Made by a program: the position numbers and the translations under genes. A model generated the notes under the pieces. The model searched no databases. It was not told the DNA's origin and saw only the letters and a program-made list of their open reading frames with translations. DNA of 64,000 nt, taken from positions 54,889 to 118,888 of the forward strand of contig JAEUOZ010000065.1 in assembly GCA_016790225.1 (NCBI GenBank). The letters are read 5' to 3'. The DNA is from Rubrivivax sp. (GTDB lineage: Bacteria; Pseudomonadota; Gammaproteobacteria; Burkholderiales; Burkholderiaceae). Shown piece by piece: positions 26,012 through 35,302 of this stretch; within the stretch, counting starts at the first letter, position 1; each line of letters begins with the position of its first letter.

Positions 26012-27328
26012 ATGTTGCTCGAGTTCCGCATCCGCAACTTCCGGTCGATCAAGGACGAGCAATCCCTGAGCCTGGTGGCCGCGCCGGCCGACAAGGAGCT
26101 GGCTGAGACGCACCTTGCGCCGACCGGACTGAAGACGCTGCCGCAGGCCGTTCGCTCGGCGGTGCTGTACGGGCCCAATGCCAGCGGCAAGAGCACGTTG
26201 CTCTTTGCGCTGAACTACCTTCGGGCGATGGTGGCCGAGTCAGCCGCGGTCGTGCAGCCGGGGCAGACCTACAACGTCCAGCCTTTCCGGCTCGACCCGG
26301 CAACTGCCAGCCAGCCGACCGAGTTCGAGGCCAGCTTCCTGGTCGAAGGCATCCGCCACCAGTACAGCTTCGCGATGACGTCCGATCGCATCGTCAGCGA
26401 GCAACTGATGGTGTGGCGCACCGCGAAGCCGACGCAGTGGTTCAGCCGCCGCCTGGATGACAGTGGTGCACGCTACGTCTACGAGTTCAGCGCCTACCTG
26501 ACCGGCCCGCGCAAGCTCTGGCAAGAGAGCACGCGGCCCAACGCGCTCTTCCTGTCGACGGCGGCGCAGCTCAACAGCGAGTTGCTGGGCCCGGTGGCGC
26601 GGTGGTTGGTGCAAGGCTTGGTGGTCCTGCCGGCGGGGGCCTTCGTCGACCACGCGTTCACGACAGCGCTGCTGGAATCGAACGAGGGTCGCGCCGCGGT
26701 TCGAGACTTCCTGGCAACGGCAGACATCTCCATCGCCGAGGTGTCGGCCGTGCCCCGCAAGGGGCTGCGCGGACAGGTGATGTTCCAGCCCGGGGGTGTC
26801 GCCCAGGCTCGGCAGGAGGAGGGGGAGTTCCTCTTCCCGATCTTCGAGCACCGCACGGAGCAGGGCAGCGCGAGGTTCGAGCTGCACGAGGAATCCGAAG
26901 GCACGCAGCGCCTGTTCAGCCTCGCCGCGCCAGTGCTGGATGTGCTCAAGCACGGCCGCGTGCTGGTGGTGGATGAACTGGATCGCAGCCTCCACACCTT
27001 GCTGGTCCGGCGCTTGGTCGGCATGTTTCACGACCCGTTGCTGAACCCGCGCGGTGCGCAGCTGGTCTTCAGCACGCATGACACCTCGTTGCTCGACCAC
27101 ACGCTGTTCCGGCGTGACCAGGTGTGGTTCGCCGAAAAGGACGGAACACAGGCCACGCGCATCTTCCCGCTGTCGGACTTCAGCCCGCGCAAGCACGAGG
27201 CCTGGGAACGCGGCTACCTGATGGGGCGCTACGGCGCGGTGCCGATGTTCTCCGCCCTGCCGGAGACGGCGTCGTCGGTGGTCGCACCGTCGGCGCCTTC
27301 GGCTCCGGGTGCTCCGGTGACGGTCTGA
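26012..27328 (+). CDS. AAA15-family ATPase (RloA/AbiLi-like), defence partner of RloB
   Basis: The 438-residue protein begins LLEFRIRNFRSIKDEQSLSL, typical of OLD/RecF-like ATPases. Walker A is LYGPNASGKSTLL (about 54-62). The signature EESEGTQRLFSLA, Walker B RVLVVDELDRSLH and FSTHDTSLL follow. Paired with an RloB gene 16 bp downstream, this matches the AbiL layout and resembles PARIS in pairing an AAA15 ATPase with a TOPRIM-like effector. An AT-rich stretch with GAATGACTGAAATATTC precedes the ATG, a plausible promoter. Confidence 0.88.
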   Translation: MLLEFRIRNFRSIKDEQSLSLVAAPADKELAETHLAPTGLKTLPQAVRSAVLYGPNASGKSTLLFALNYLRAMVAESAAVVQPGQTYNVQPFRLDPATASQPTEFEASFLVEGIRHQYSFAMTSDRIVSEQLMVWRTAKPTQWFSRRLDDSGARYVYEFSAYLTGPRKLWQESTRPNALFLSTAAQLNSELLGPVARWLVQGLVVLPAGAFVDHAFTTALLESNEGRAAVRDFLATADISIAEVSAVPRKGLRGQVMFQPGGVAQARQEEGEFLFPIFEHRTEQGSARFELHEESEGTQRLFSLAAPVLDVLKHGRVLVVDELDRSLHTLLVRRLVGMFHDPLLNPRGAQLVFSTHDTSLLDHTLFRRDQVWFAEKDGTQATRIFPLSDFSPRKHEAWERGYLMGRYGAVPMFSALPETASSVVAPSAPSAPGAPVTV

Positions 27329-27344
27329 CTGCCGCGAATGCCTG

Positions 27345-28034
27345 ATGGGCAAGGACGGTCAGCCCAAACACCGGCGGGCGGCGCGGGAACTGCTGCGAAG
27401 CAAGGCGCAGCGGCAGCCTGCAGAGCGCCTGCTCATCGTGTGCGAAGGGTCCAAGACCGAACCCTTGTACCTGGGCGAGATCCGGCAGCAGTTGCGGCTG
27501 CCCTCGGCCAATGTGCAGGTCCAGCCTGCGGCCTACGGCACCGAGCCGCTCAGGATCGTAGGGTACGCCGAGCGACTGTTCACCGAGGGCCAGCGCGCAC
27601 TTGGCATCCATGCGCGGAGCTTCGATCGGGTCGTCGTGGTGTTCGACCGCGACGAACACCACACCTACCATGCCGCGTTGCAGCGCGTCGCGGCACTCAA
27701 TGGGCGGCTCGAGAACGACGAGCGGGTCAAGGTGCCCTTCGAGGCCGTGGTGTCCGTGCCTTGCTTCGAGCTGTGGCTGCTGCTGCACTTCGAGGACGTG
27801 TTCGCGCCACTGCACCGGGACGAGGCCGTGGTCCGGCTTCGTGGTTATCTGGCTGGCTACGCGAAGGGGCAGGGCTCACACTGGGCTGTGACGCGCGAGC
27901 GCCTCGATGTCGCCACGGCGCGAGCCAACGCGCTGCTCGCTGCGGGACATACGGCTGAGGCTGGCACGCAGCCCTGCACGAACATGCACGAGCTGGTGCA
28001 CCGCCTGCGGCACCTGAAGGACCGGGCGGCGTGA
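27345..28034 (+). CDS. rloB: RloB-family (TOPRIM-like) protein, AbiLii-like
   Basis: The 229-residue protein has the RloB pattern: RLLIVCEGSKTEPLYL near residue 29 (acidic Glu of a TOPRIM fold), FDRVVVVFDRDEHHTY (DxD near 101-103), and VSVPCFELWLLLHFED. In AbiL-like systems it is the presumed nuclease effector controlled by the ATPase. The last 48 codons are duplicated as a relic just after rng at 20353-20499. Confidence 0.9.
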   Translation: MGKDGQPKHRRAARELLRSKAQRQPAERLLIVCEGSKTEPLYLGEIRQQLRLPSANVQVQPAAYGTEPLRIVGYAERLFTEGQRALGIHARSFDRVVVVFDRDEHHTYHAALQRVAALNGRLENDERVKVPFEAVVSVPCFELWLLLHFEDVFAPLHRDEAVVRLRGYLAGYAKGQGSHWAVTRERLDVATARANALLAAGHTAEAGTQPCTNMHELVHRLRHLKDRAA

Positions 28035-28068
28035 TCCCCGCTCTGCGCGTCCGCCTCTTGGCGGAGTG

Positions 28069-28218
28069 ATGCAAGTAAAGCGACAGCTGACGCCTTCCAT
28101 GCTTCAGCCTGTCGCCTCCCTGCTGTTTCCTGAGTACCGCCGCCGAGTGCTCGGGCTGCTGTTGCGTGGCAAGACCCCGCTCCTATCGGCCCTCGGGGTG
28201 CCAGAGGGCAGGTCATAA
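28069..28218 (+). pseudogene. N-terminal relic of an HTH (nucleotidyltransferase-type) regulator
   Basis: A 49-codon frame begins MQVKRQLTPSMLQPVASLLF and continues PEYRRRVLGLLL. This resembles the first helix of HTH-nucleotidyltransferase proteins, and the match breaks off right after. It sits between rloB and the convergent TIR-CHAT gene. A short decayed fragment is more likely than a functional gene. Confidence 0.4.
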
Positions 28219-30021
28219 CGTCCAATCAGGGTCGCCGCATGAGCGATACACGACCACGCCCGTGTTGTCTTCTAATCGGAGCGAGGCATCCGCTGCGCGA
28301 GCCACTGCGTCCGCGAACCGCATGCCAGAGATCAGGGCTTCGTAGAACTTGCGCGCGAATACTGTCCGTGCGTCTTCATGGCTAACAGAGCAAGCGACAA
28401 CAACACACCGCAAGCCAACACCCAACAGATCGTTCGCAAGGCTGCCAGCGGTCCTTTCCATCCAGCCCTTCACTGACTCGTACCGGTGCGACGCCTGAAG
28501 GAAGTCTTCATCTCCTAGCGAGCAGCTGACGAACATCAGCTCAGGCACATGACGCAATTGCTTGAGGTCACCCGGCTGCAGGAAGACCCGCTTGCCGATG
28601 ATCATGCCGCTGCGCTCGGGCTGCTCGTCGCTTTCCTTCCAGCGGTGCACGCCGTGGGCGGCCAGGTGCATCACGCGCCAGGGCCGCGCGTGCAAAGCGC
28701 TGGTGATCGCCCGCGTGGACGCCTGCGTCGCGCCCAGCAAAGCATGCACCGCCGGGGCACCCAGGCCTTCCTCGAAGACCCGCGCGACCTGGCGTGCCTC
28801 TTCCTCGGCACCGGGCAGCTGCTCGAAGGCGCCCCAACCCGAGAGCTGCGGATCGCCGACAACGAGCACATGGTTGCTGACGCGTGGCTTGACCAGCGCG
28901 CGATGAACAAGCCGTATGAGGTCCGAGGGTCTCACAGCGTCGCCGAATGCTCCTGCCGCAAGGCTGCGGGCAGCATGATCGGCGCGTCGGTCGACTTCGG
29001 ACTCGCGGTGATACACCACGACAGGCATGCGGTGTCCTGCATTTCGAAGAGCTTCGATAAGGGCCAGCCCAGCGTCTTCAGAGTCGTTGAGTCGTGTCCA
29101 GTCTGTCAACACAAGATCGAAAACATCCCTTGAGGCGGACTCAAGCTCAACCCGCAATAGAGCCTCCCCTGTCGAACCTACGACGATCACTTCGATCTGA
29201 AGCTTTGCGAGCGCTGTCCTCTCGTATCGATGGCTCTCAGGCCTATCGTCAACCCACAGGATTCGCTTCTGATCGGGCAGATCGATCAACTCGGCAGTCT
29301 CTTGCATCAGCGTTTGTCGAAGACTGTCGAACACAGCGTGACCGCAACGCTCCATCTCGGCTTTGTCTACTTGTTCAACGACGCGCGCAACGACATTGCT
29401 CATCGTTGAGACCGTTGACTCGGACGTTGCCCGGTGGCGCTGACTCAGATTGGCGTCACTCGTGAATGGTGGCGTTAGGTCAGGCTCGTATTCCAGCGAG
29501 AAACGCAGTTCCAGCGCGTCCGACGAATGTGCTCTTCGATCCCGGATCGTCTTCACTCGCGCGCGAAGCCCGATCGCGACGTTGGTCCAAGCTTCGTCGC
29601 GAATCGCCCACGAAGTAACAGGCTTCAGGTCAGTCGGTAAGCCTTGCAGCCTCATGAAGGGAAAATCTTCGGCATCCTCTGGTTCAATGTTGACAGAGCG
29701 CACGAAGATCGGGACAACATCGCACGCCCTCTCAGTGAATCGCTCCATTGCACGCTTCAGCTCAACTCCAAAGATGTAGTCGCTCGCCAGAAAGTCTTTG
29801 CTGATGAGAAGAAGCACAAGCTCTGCGCTCTCCAGCATCTCACTGATGATTGAGTTCCAGCATTGTCCTGGGACAGTCTTCCGGTCGTGCCACGGAAGAA
29901 TCAAACCACGCCGCTGCAGGACCATCAAGTGATCTGCAAGCTCGTCCCGAAGCTGCTCGTCCTCATGCGCGTAGATGTAGAAGAGTCGGACAGCATCAGT
30001 TTGAGAGATGAGTCGAGCCAA
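28213..30021 (-). CDS. TIR - receiver-like - CHAT protease fusion, putative defence effector
   Basis: The 602-residue protein has three recognisable parts. Residues 10-155 are TIR-like (VRLFYIYAHEDEQLRDEL, then VPGQCWNSIISEMLESAELV and LLISKDFLASDY). Residues 252-375 resemble a response-regulator receiver: ILWVDDR (D258, D259) and FDLVLTDW (D307), but Arg replaces the usual Lys (AVRP). Residues 384-602 are a CHAT caspase-like domain with HLAAHG (H456) and FVSCSLG (C500), a complete dyad. The Glu of NADase-type TIRs has no obvious counterpart. No signal peptide or membrane segment. Neighbours are AAA15/RloB and toxin modules, so a phage-sensing suicide role is plausible but inferred. Confidence 0.85.
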   Translation of the reverse strand: MARLISQTDAVRLFYIYAHEDEQLRDELADHLMVLQRRGLILPWHDRKTVPGQCWNSIISEMLESAELVLLLISKDFLASDYIFGVELKRAMERFTERACDVVPIFVRSVNIEPEDAEDFPFMRLQGLPTDLKPVTSWAIRDEAWTNVAIGLRARVKTIRDRRAHSSDALELRFSLEYEPDLTPPFTSDANLSQRHRATSESTVSTMSNVVARVVEQVDKAEMERCGHAVFDSLRQTLMQETAELIDLPDQKRILWVDDRPESHRYERTALAKLQIEVIVVGSTGEALLRVELESASRDVFDLVLTDWTRLNDSEDAGLALIEALRNAGHRMPVVVYHRESEVDRRADHAARSLAAGAFGDAVRPSDLIRLVHRALVKPRVSNHVLVVGDPQLSGWGAFEQLPGAEEEARQVARVFEEGLGAPAVHALLGATQASTRAITSALHARPWRVMHLAAHGVHRWKESDEQPERSGMIIGKRVFLQPGDLKQLRHVPELMFVSCSLGDEDFLQASHRYESVKGWMERTAGSLANDLLGVGLRCVVVACSVSHEDARTVFARKFYEALISGMRFADAVARAADASLRLEDNTGVVVYRSCGDPDWTL

Positions 30022-30299
30022 GGTCGCACCTCATGCGGACAATCGAGGGAGGCAAACGAGTTACCTGCGAACTTTAGTTGCTCTGGGCTTGGCTTGTCTC
30101 TCCGGTGGCGGGTCTTCGACATCAGGCAAGGTGTCCCGGCTCGGCGTCGCTGTCGTCTGCTGGCCGCAGTTCGTCTGCTTGACGTTCGCGGGTCTTCGCG
30201 CAGAAGGCTCTGTTCAACGGCCAGGTCCAGCGGATCGATCACGCCGCGCTGCCGAGCCCGCGCCACGCGGATCAACCTGAACGAACGACGTTCAAGCGA

Positions 30300-31757
30300 T
30301 CAGACCCTTGTGCGCCGCAGAACCTGCCCCGCCCGGTCGTCCGCCTGGCGGCCGTCTTCCACGGCCACACGGCCATTGACCAGCACCCAGCGGATGCCGA
30401 TGGGCGCTGTGACCGGGCTGTCGAAGGTGGCGCCGTCCAGCACCTGTTCGGCATCGAAGAGCGTCACGTCGGCGGCGGCACCCACGCGAATCTCACCCCG
30501 TGCGGCAAGGCCGAAGCGCCGTGCCGTCAGGCCGGTCATCTTGTGGATGGCGGTCTCCAGCGCCAGCAGCCGGCGCTGGCGCACGTAGTGGCCCAGCACG
30601 CGGGGAAAGGTGCCCCACAGCCGCGGATGCGGCACCGGGTCGTGCGGCAGGCCGTCGGAGCCGATCATCACCATCGGATGGGCCAGGATGCGGTCGACGT
30701 CCTCGTCGCTCATCGCAAAATAGATCGCGCCACCGGGCACGAGTTGATGGGCCAGGGCCGTGGGGTCCATGCCGCGCTCGGCCGCCATGGTCAAGAGCGA
30801 GCGGCCTGCGGCCTCGGGCTCGACGCTGGACCAGGTGATACGCACGTCGCTGGACACGGCCACACGTGCCGGCAGCAGCATGGTGGACGAGGCCACATAG
30901 GGGTAGCAGTCCATGCACACGGACTGGCTTTGCGCCGCCTGCTCCACCAGGGCCAGCGTGCGCACCGAGCCGCCGTGGTTGGCGCTGCCGATCAGTTTGT
31001 GGTGTGAGAGTACCAGCGGTGCGTTCACCGCCCGGCCCACGGCCAGGGCCTCGCGCAGGGCCTCGTCGATGGCCTCCGCCTCGTCGCGGATGTGCATGGT
31101 GATCAGGCCGGCGCCGTCGCGCAGCGGCTCGGCCACATCGATGAGTTCCTGCGTGGTGGCGGCGCGCGCCTGTGGGTAGTACACGCCGGTGGAGAGGCCG
31201 ATGGCGCCGGCATCCAGTGCCTCCTGCAAGGCGGCTTGCATGGCTGCAATCTCGGTGGCCGTGGCCGCGCGCTCGAGATCATCCATCGCGTGCTGGCGCA
31301 ACGTGGTGTGGCCCACCAGCACGGCCGCGTTCACCGCCGGCTGCGCAGCGCGCAGATCGGCCATGTAGGCCGCCATCGTCGCATGCCGGCGCAGCGGGGC
31401 AGCGGGCTTGTCGACGCTGGCGCTCAACAGCGAAGGCGGCGCGTCGGGTGCCATCGGCGCGAGGCTGACGCCGCAGTTGCCCGTGACCACCGTGGTCACG
31501 CCTTGCAGCAGCTTGGGGTGGGCGGCGGGGTGCTCCAGCAGCAGCAGGTCGTCGTGCGTGTGGCTGTCGATGAAGCCCGGCGCGACGATCAGGCCTTGTG
31601 CATTGATGCGCCGCTGCGCGGTTTGGCCTTGCAGCTCACCGACGGCGACCACGGTGCCGCCCCGGATGCCGATATCCGCCCGCCGGCGCGGCGCGCCGGT
31701 GCCGTCGATCAGCTCGCCGCCGTGGATCAGGATGTCGAAGCTGTCGATCACGCTCAA
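30300..31757 (-). CDS. N-acyl-D-amino acid deacylase (D-aminoacylase)
   Basis: The 485-residue amidohydrolase-fold enzyme would release D-amino acids from N-acyl forms. FDILIHGGELIDGTGAPRR and GLIVAPGFIDSHTHDDL contain the metal-binding HxH; VTTVVTGNCGVS and GSDGLPHDP are also family motifs. Its start overlaps the stop of the upstream Bug gene by 4 bp, so the two are co-transcribed and the binding protein may deliver a related substrate. Confidence 0.9.
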   Translation of the reverse strand: MSVIDSFDILIHGGELIDGTGAPRRRADIGIRGGTVVAVGELQGQTAQRRINAQGLIVAPGFIDSHTHDDLLLLEHPAAHPKLLQGVTTVVTGNCGVSLAPMAPDAPPSLLSASVDKPAAPLRRHATMAAYMADLRAAQPAVNAAVLVGHTTLRQHAMDDLERAATATEIAAMQAALQEALDAGAIGLSTGVYYPQARAATTQELIDVAEPLRDGAGLITMHIRDEAEAIDEALREALAVGRAVNAPLVLSHHKLIGSANHGGSVRTLALVEQAAQSQSVCMDCYPYVASSTMLLPARVAVSSDVRITWSSVEPEAAGRSLLTMAAERGMDPTALAHQLVPGGAIYFAMSDEDVDRILAHPMVMIGSDGLPHDPVPHPRLWGTFPRVLGHYVRQRRLLALETAIHKMTGLTARRFGLAARGEIRVGAAADVTLFDAEQVLDGATFDSPVTAPIGIRWVLVNGRVAVEDGRQADDRAGQVLRRTRV

Positions 31758-32734
31758 TCGACCTTGGCTCCCGAGCGCCGGATCACCTCGGCCCAGATCG
31801 GCTGCTCGCGCCGGGCCTGCTCGAACAGCCTCTCCGGCGGCCCGGCCAGCGGCTCAAAGGACAGGGTCGCCCAACGCTCGGCGTTGGCCGGGCTGGTCAT
31901 GGCGCGGGAAATCTCGGTGTTCAAGCGCATCACGATATCGCGCGGCGTGCCGGCCGGCGCGGCGATGCCACCCCAGGCCACGATTTCGTAGTCGGGCAGG
32001 CCGGCTTCTTTCAGCGTGGGCAGGTCCGGGAAGGCTGGCGAGCGGCGGCTGCCGGAGACGGCCAAGGCCGTCACGCGGCCTTGGCGGATGTGGGTCCCGA
32101 TGGACGACAGGTTGTCAAACATCAGGTCGACCTGCCCGCCAATGAGATCTTGAATGGCCTGCGGGCTGCCGCGATAGGGCACATGGACGATGAAGGTCTT
32201 GGTCTGGCTCTTGAACAGCTCGCCGCCCAGATGACCGGTGGTGCCATTGCCCGCAGAGCCCATGCTCAGCTTGCCGGGGCGGCTGCGCGCCAGGGCGATC
32301 AGTTCGGCCACGCTCTTCACGCCCAGGTCCTTGCGCACGACCAGGGCGTTCTGCACAAAGCCCATCATCGCCACCGGCACCAGCTGCGTGTCGCGCTGGT
32401 AGGGCAGCGTGGAGAACAAGGACAGGTTGATCGACAGCGTGCCGACGTTGGCGTAACCCAAGGTGTAGCCATCGGGCGCGGCGCGCACCAGCTCCTGCGT
32501 GCCGATGTTGCCGCTGGCACCGGGCTTGTTGTCGATCAGCACGGTCTGGCCCAGCGCCTTGCTCAGCTCACCGCCCAGCAGCCGGCAGATCACATCGGGC
32601 GAGCCGCCGGCGGCAAAGGGCACGATCAGGCGGATCGGGCGCTCGGGCCAGGCGGCCCTTGCCGGCCCCGCGGCGGCCAGCAGTGGCAGGCCGGCCAGGC
32701 GGGTGAGCACGTCGCGTCGGTCATGCAGTTTCAT
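31754..32734 (-). CDS. TctC/Bug-type substrate-binding protein
   Basis: The 326-residue exported protein starts MKLHDRRDVLTRLAGLPLLAAAG with a twin-Arg-like or Sec signal. WPERPIRLIVPFAAGGSPDVI, KPGASGNIGTQELVRAAPDGYTL and YRGSPQAIQDLIGGQVDLMFD are hallmarks of the Bug family, which is greatly expanded in Burkholderiales. No TctA/TctB membrane genes are adjacent, as is common for orphan Bug proteins. Confidence 0.93.
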   Translation of the reverse strand: MKLHDRRDVLTRLAGLPLLAAAGPARAAWPERPIRLIVPFAAGGSPDVICRLLGGELSKALGQTVLIDNKPGASGNIGTQELVRAAPDGYTLGYANVGTLSINLSLFSTLPYQRDTQLVPVAMMGFVQNALVVRKDLGVKSVAELIALARSRPGKLSMGSAGNGTTGHLGGELFKSQTKTFIVHVPYRGSPQAIQDLIGGQVDLMFDNLSSIGTHIRQGRVTALAVSGSRRSPAFPDLPTLKEAGLPDYEIVAWGGIAAPAGTPRDIVMRLNTEISRAMTSPANAERWATLSFEPLAGPPERLFEQARREQPIWAEVIRRSGAKVD

Positions 32735-32800
32735 GATGATGGGCTCCAGGTTCGGGCGACTCTAGAGCGCAGCCCACTGCAGCACAATCGACGATTCCTT

Positions 32801-32813
32801 TCATGTGGCATGA
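32801..32813 (+). promoter_or_regulatory. Candidate LysR operator in the divergent promoter
   Basis: TCATGTGGCATGA is an inverted repeat in the 88-bp gap between the leftward Bug gene and the rightward LysR gene, 9 bp before the LysR ATG. Position suggests autoregulation; the motif is short. Confidence 0.35.
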
Positions 32814-32822
32814 GGATTTCTC

Positions 32823-33731
32823 ATGAGCCGTCTGCCATCGACCACCGCGCTGTCGTGCTTCGAAGCCGCCGCCCGGCTGGGCAGCTTCACGCGTGCCGGG
32901 CGCGAGCTGCAGCTGACGCAGGCCGCCGTGAGCCGACAGGTCATCGCGCTGGAGTCCCGGCTCGACGTGCCCTTGTTCGAGCGCCGGCCCGCCACGCTGG
33001 TGCTCACCGAAGCGGGCCGCGCCTTCCTGGCCGAGGTGCGCCCGGCGCTCGAACGCATCGAGCGTGCCGCCACCAACGCCAGTGCGCTCAAGGGGCGCGG
33101 CGGGCGGCTGCGGCTGTCGGTGGCCTCGTCGCTGTGCAACTACTGGCTGATCCCCCGGCTGCCGGGCTTCACGCGGCAGCACCCCGAGATCACGATGGAC
33201 ATCGCCACCCGCATCGGCCCGGCAGACTTCGTCGGCGGCCGGCTGGACGCATCGCTGGAGTTTGGCGACGGGCAGCGCAGCGATGCCGCCAGCACCTTCG
33301 TGATGGCGCTCGAGCTGCGTCCGCTGGCCTCACCCGCCTGGGTGCGGCTGCATGGCCGGCGGCTGACGGCGCGCACCCCGGCCAGCGCACTGATCCACCA
33401 GAGCACCGTGCCTGAAGCCTGGCCGGGCTGGCTGGCCACCGCCGGGCTGACGCTGGCACCCGGGCCGAGCGGCCCGCGCCACGACCAGCTGTCGATGGCG
33501 CTGCACGCCGCCCTGGCCGGGCTGGGCGTGGCCTTGCTGCCCGGCTTCATGGCTGATGATGCGGTGGCGGCCGGCAAACTCCTGCCACTGTCCCCGCGCA
33601 GCTGGCGGGCGCCGCGCGCCTACCATCTGGCGGTGCCGCACAGCACGCCGGCCTTGCCGGCTGTCGACACCTTTGCACGATGGCTGCTGGCGCAGGCCGC
33701 TGAAGGCCCGAAGCTGGCGTCAGCCACCTGA
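32823..33731 (+). CDS. LysR-family transcriptional regulator (GcvA-like)
   Basis: The 302-residue protein has the LysR wHTH: LSCFEAAARLGSFTRAGREL, LTQAAVSRQVIALE and LFERRPATLVLTEAGRAFL. The rest is the effector-binding domain. It is divergent from the Bug/D-aminoacylase operon and probably controls it. Confidence 0.93.
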   Translation: MSRLPSTTALSCFEAAARLGSFTRAGRELQLTQAAVSRQVIALESRLDVPLFERRPATLVLTEAGRAFLAEVRPALERIERAATNASALKGRGGRLRLSVASSLCNYWLIPRLPGFTRQHPEITMDIATRIGPADFVGGRLDASLEFGDGQRSDAASTFVMALELRPLASPAWVRLHGRRLTARTPASALIHQSTVPEAWPGWLATAGLTLAPGPSGPRHDQLSMALHAALAGLGVALLPGFMADDAVAAGKLLPLSPRSWRAPRAYHLAVPHSTPALPAVDTFARWLLAQAAEGPKLASAT

Positions 33732-34000
33732 AGAACAGGCGCCGCGCCGGGGGCCTGTGCATCGAGGCCGAGTGAATCGGAGACTTGATCGGCGTCGCGC
33801 TGGCCGGCCGCTCGACGCTGGCAGCCGGGATACCGGCGGCCAAAAGGGCCCATCGCAAGCCGAAGTCCTGACCATGTTGGTGCTCCGGCCATGTCGGTGA
33901 ACGCGGCCACTTGCTGCGAAAACCAGTTGATAATCTCGCGTTCAATGTCGCAGATTGCGTAGGTTTTCATAGTAAAAGCTTGTCGACTACAATCTCGCGT

Positions 34001-35302
34001 GTGAATGCGCAAGGAATTCTGCAGTACGACTCGCCGCATCAGTTCGAGCCGCTGATGCCTTCCGAGGCTGCGCTTGCGCCACTGCTCGAATCGGCCAGCG
34101 ACCTCATCCGCAAGTCCACGGCCCTTGGGACTGCTTCGGGCAAGGCGGCCCAGTCCGAACTGCGCAAGCTGTTGCGCAGCATGAACTCGTACTACACCAA
34201 CCGCATCGAGGGCGAGCACACCCGTCCCAGCGACATCGAGCGCGCCCTGCAGCAGGACTTCTCTGCCGATGCTGTCCTGGCGCGCAAGCAGCGGCTGGCG
34301 GTGGCTCACATCCGAACGGAAGCGCTCTGCGAGGCCGAGCTGGACCGCCGGCTCGCCGAAGGCGCAGACCAGGCGACGCGCTGGTTGTACTCGACCGAGG
34401 CACTCACCTGGTTGCATCACGAGCTCTTCCGCGACCTGCCCGCCGACGACTTCAAGCTCGTCGACGGCAGCGTCATGGTGCCCGGTGAGATACGGCAGCG
34501 GGGCGTGGCCGTCGGCTGGCACGAAGCGCCGACCTGGGAGTCGCTGCCGCGCTTCCTGGAGCGCTGGCAGCAGGTCTATTCGGGCACGCGAAGGGGCGAG
34601 GCCTCCGTGGTCGCGCTCGCCGCCGCGCATCAGCGCCTGGCCTGGATGCACCCGTTCCTGGATGGCAACGGGCGCGTCACGCGACTGCACACCCATCTGC
34701 TGCTGCACGGGTGGGGCCTGACCAACGGCCTATGGTCTCCCTTGCGGGGCTTTGCGCGCACCGAGGCGAAGTACAAAGCCCTGCTGCAGGCGGCGGACGA
34801 ACATCGGCGCGGTGACCTCGACGGCCGGGGCAACCTCAGCCAGGCCGGCCTTGTCGAGTGGATCGAGTACACCTTGGAGGTCTGCACGGACCAGGTGGAG
34901 TTCATGACGCGGCAGCTCCATGTCGGCGGCATGCGCGACCGTATCCAGGCTGCGCTGGCCTTCGAGACTGCCGTCGTCAAGTCCGGCGTGCGCGAAGAAG
35001 CGCTGTTGCCGCTGCACTACCTCTTTGCCACGCAGGGTGAGCTGGGCCGCGCCGACTTCAAGACCCTGACCGGCCTGGGCGACAGGGTGGCCACGTCCAC
35101 GCTGTCGGCGCTGCTCAAGCGCGGCTTCCTGGCAACCGACTCCAGCTACGGCAGCCTGCGCTTCGCCATCCCGCGCCATGCGCTGAGGTTCTACTTTCCC
35201 GCCCTGTGGCCCGAGGCCGAACAAGACCAGGCCTTGCTCGATGGCGAGGTCGGCCTCGGTGGCCACTCACGCAGCCATGTCAGCCGAAAGCCTCCTGACT
35301 GA
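34001..35302 (+). CDS. Fic-domain AMP-transferase-type protein
   Basis: The protein is about 433 residues from a GTG at 34001; an upstream ATG at 33911 adds 30 residues unlike the family. The active site HPFLDGNGRVTR (217-228) is intact. An N-terminal inhibitory helix carries TNRIEG (66-71), the [ST]xxxE[GN] motif of class II Fic proteins, so it should be self-inhibited. The C-terminal third looks like a winged HTH (DRVATSTLSALLKRGFLATDS). Members usually AMPylate proteins. Confidence 0.92.
   Translation: MNAQGILQYDSPHQFEPLMPSEAALAPLLESASDLIRKSTALGTASGKAAQSELRKLLRSMNSYYTNRIEGEHTRPSDIERALQQDFSADAVLARKQRLAVAHIRTEALCEAELDRRLAEGADQATRWLYSTEALTWLHHELFRDLPADDFKLVDGSVMVPGEIRQRGVAVGWHEAPTWESLPRFLERWQQVYSGTRRGEASVVALAAAHQRLAWMHPFLDGNGRVTRLHTHLLLHGWGLTNGLWSPLRGFARTEAKYKALLQAADEHRRGDLDGRGNLSQAGLVEWIEYTLEVCTDQVEFMTRQLHVGGMRDRIQAALAFETAVVKSGVREEALLPLHYLFATQGELGRADFKTLTGLGDRVATSTLSALLKRGFLATDSSYGSLRFAIPRHALRFYFPALWPEAEQDQALLDGEVGLGGHSRSHVSRKPPD

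Noticed and set aside
30022..30299. Possible gene between the TIR-CHAT and D-aminoacylase genes
   Set aside because: A minus-strand frame (29925-30275) overlaps the TIR start and has Arg/Ser-rich composition without any recognisable family. I treat the 278 bases as intergenic.
33620..33970. A minus-strand frame beginning MKTYAICDIEREIINWFSQQ
   Set aside because: The first 30 codons look protein-like, but the rest is a shadow of the LysR gene and intergenic DNA. At most it is a decayed fragment.
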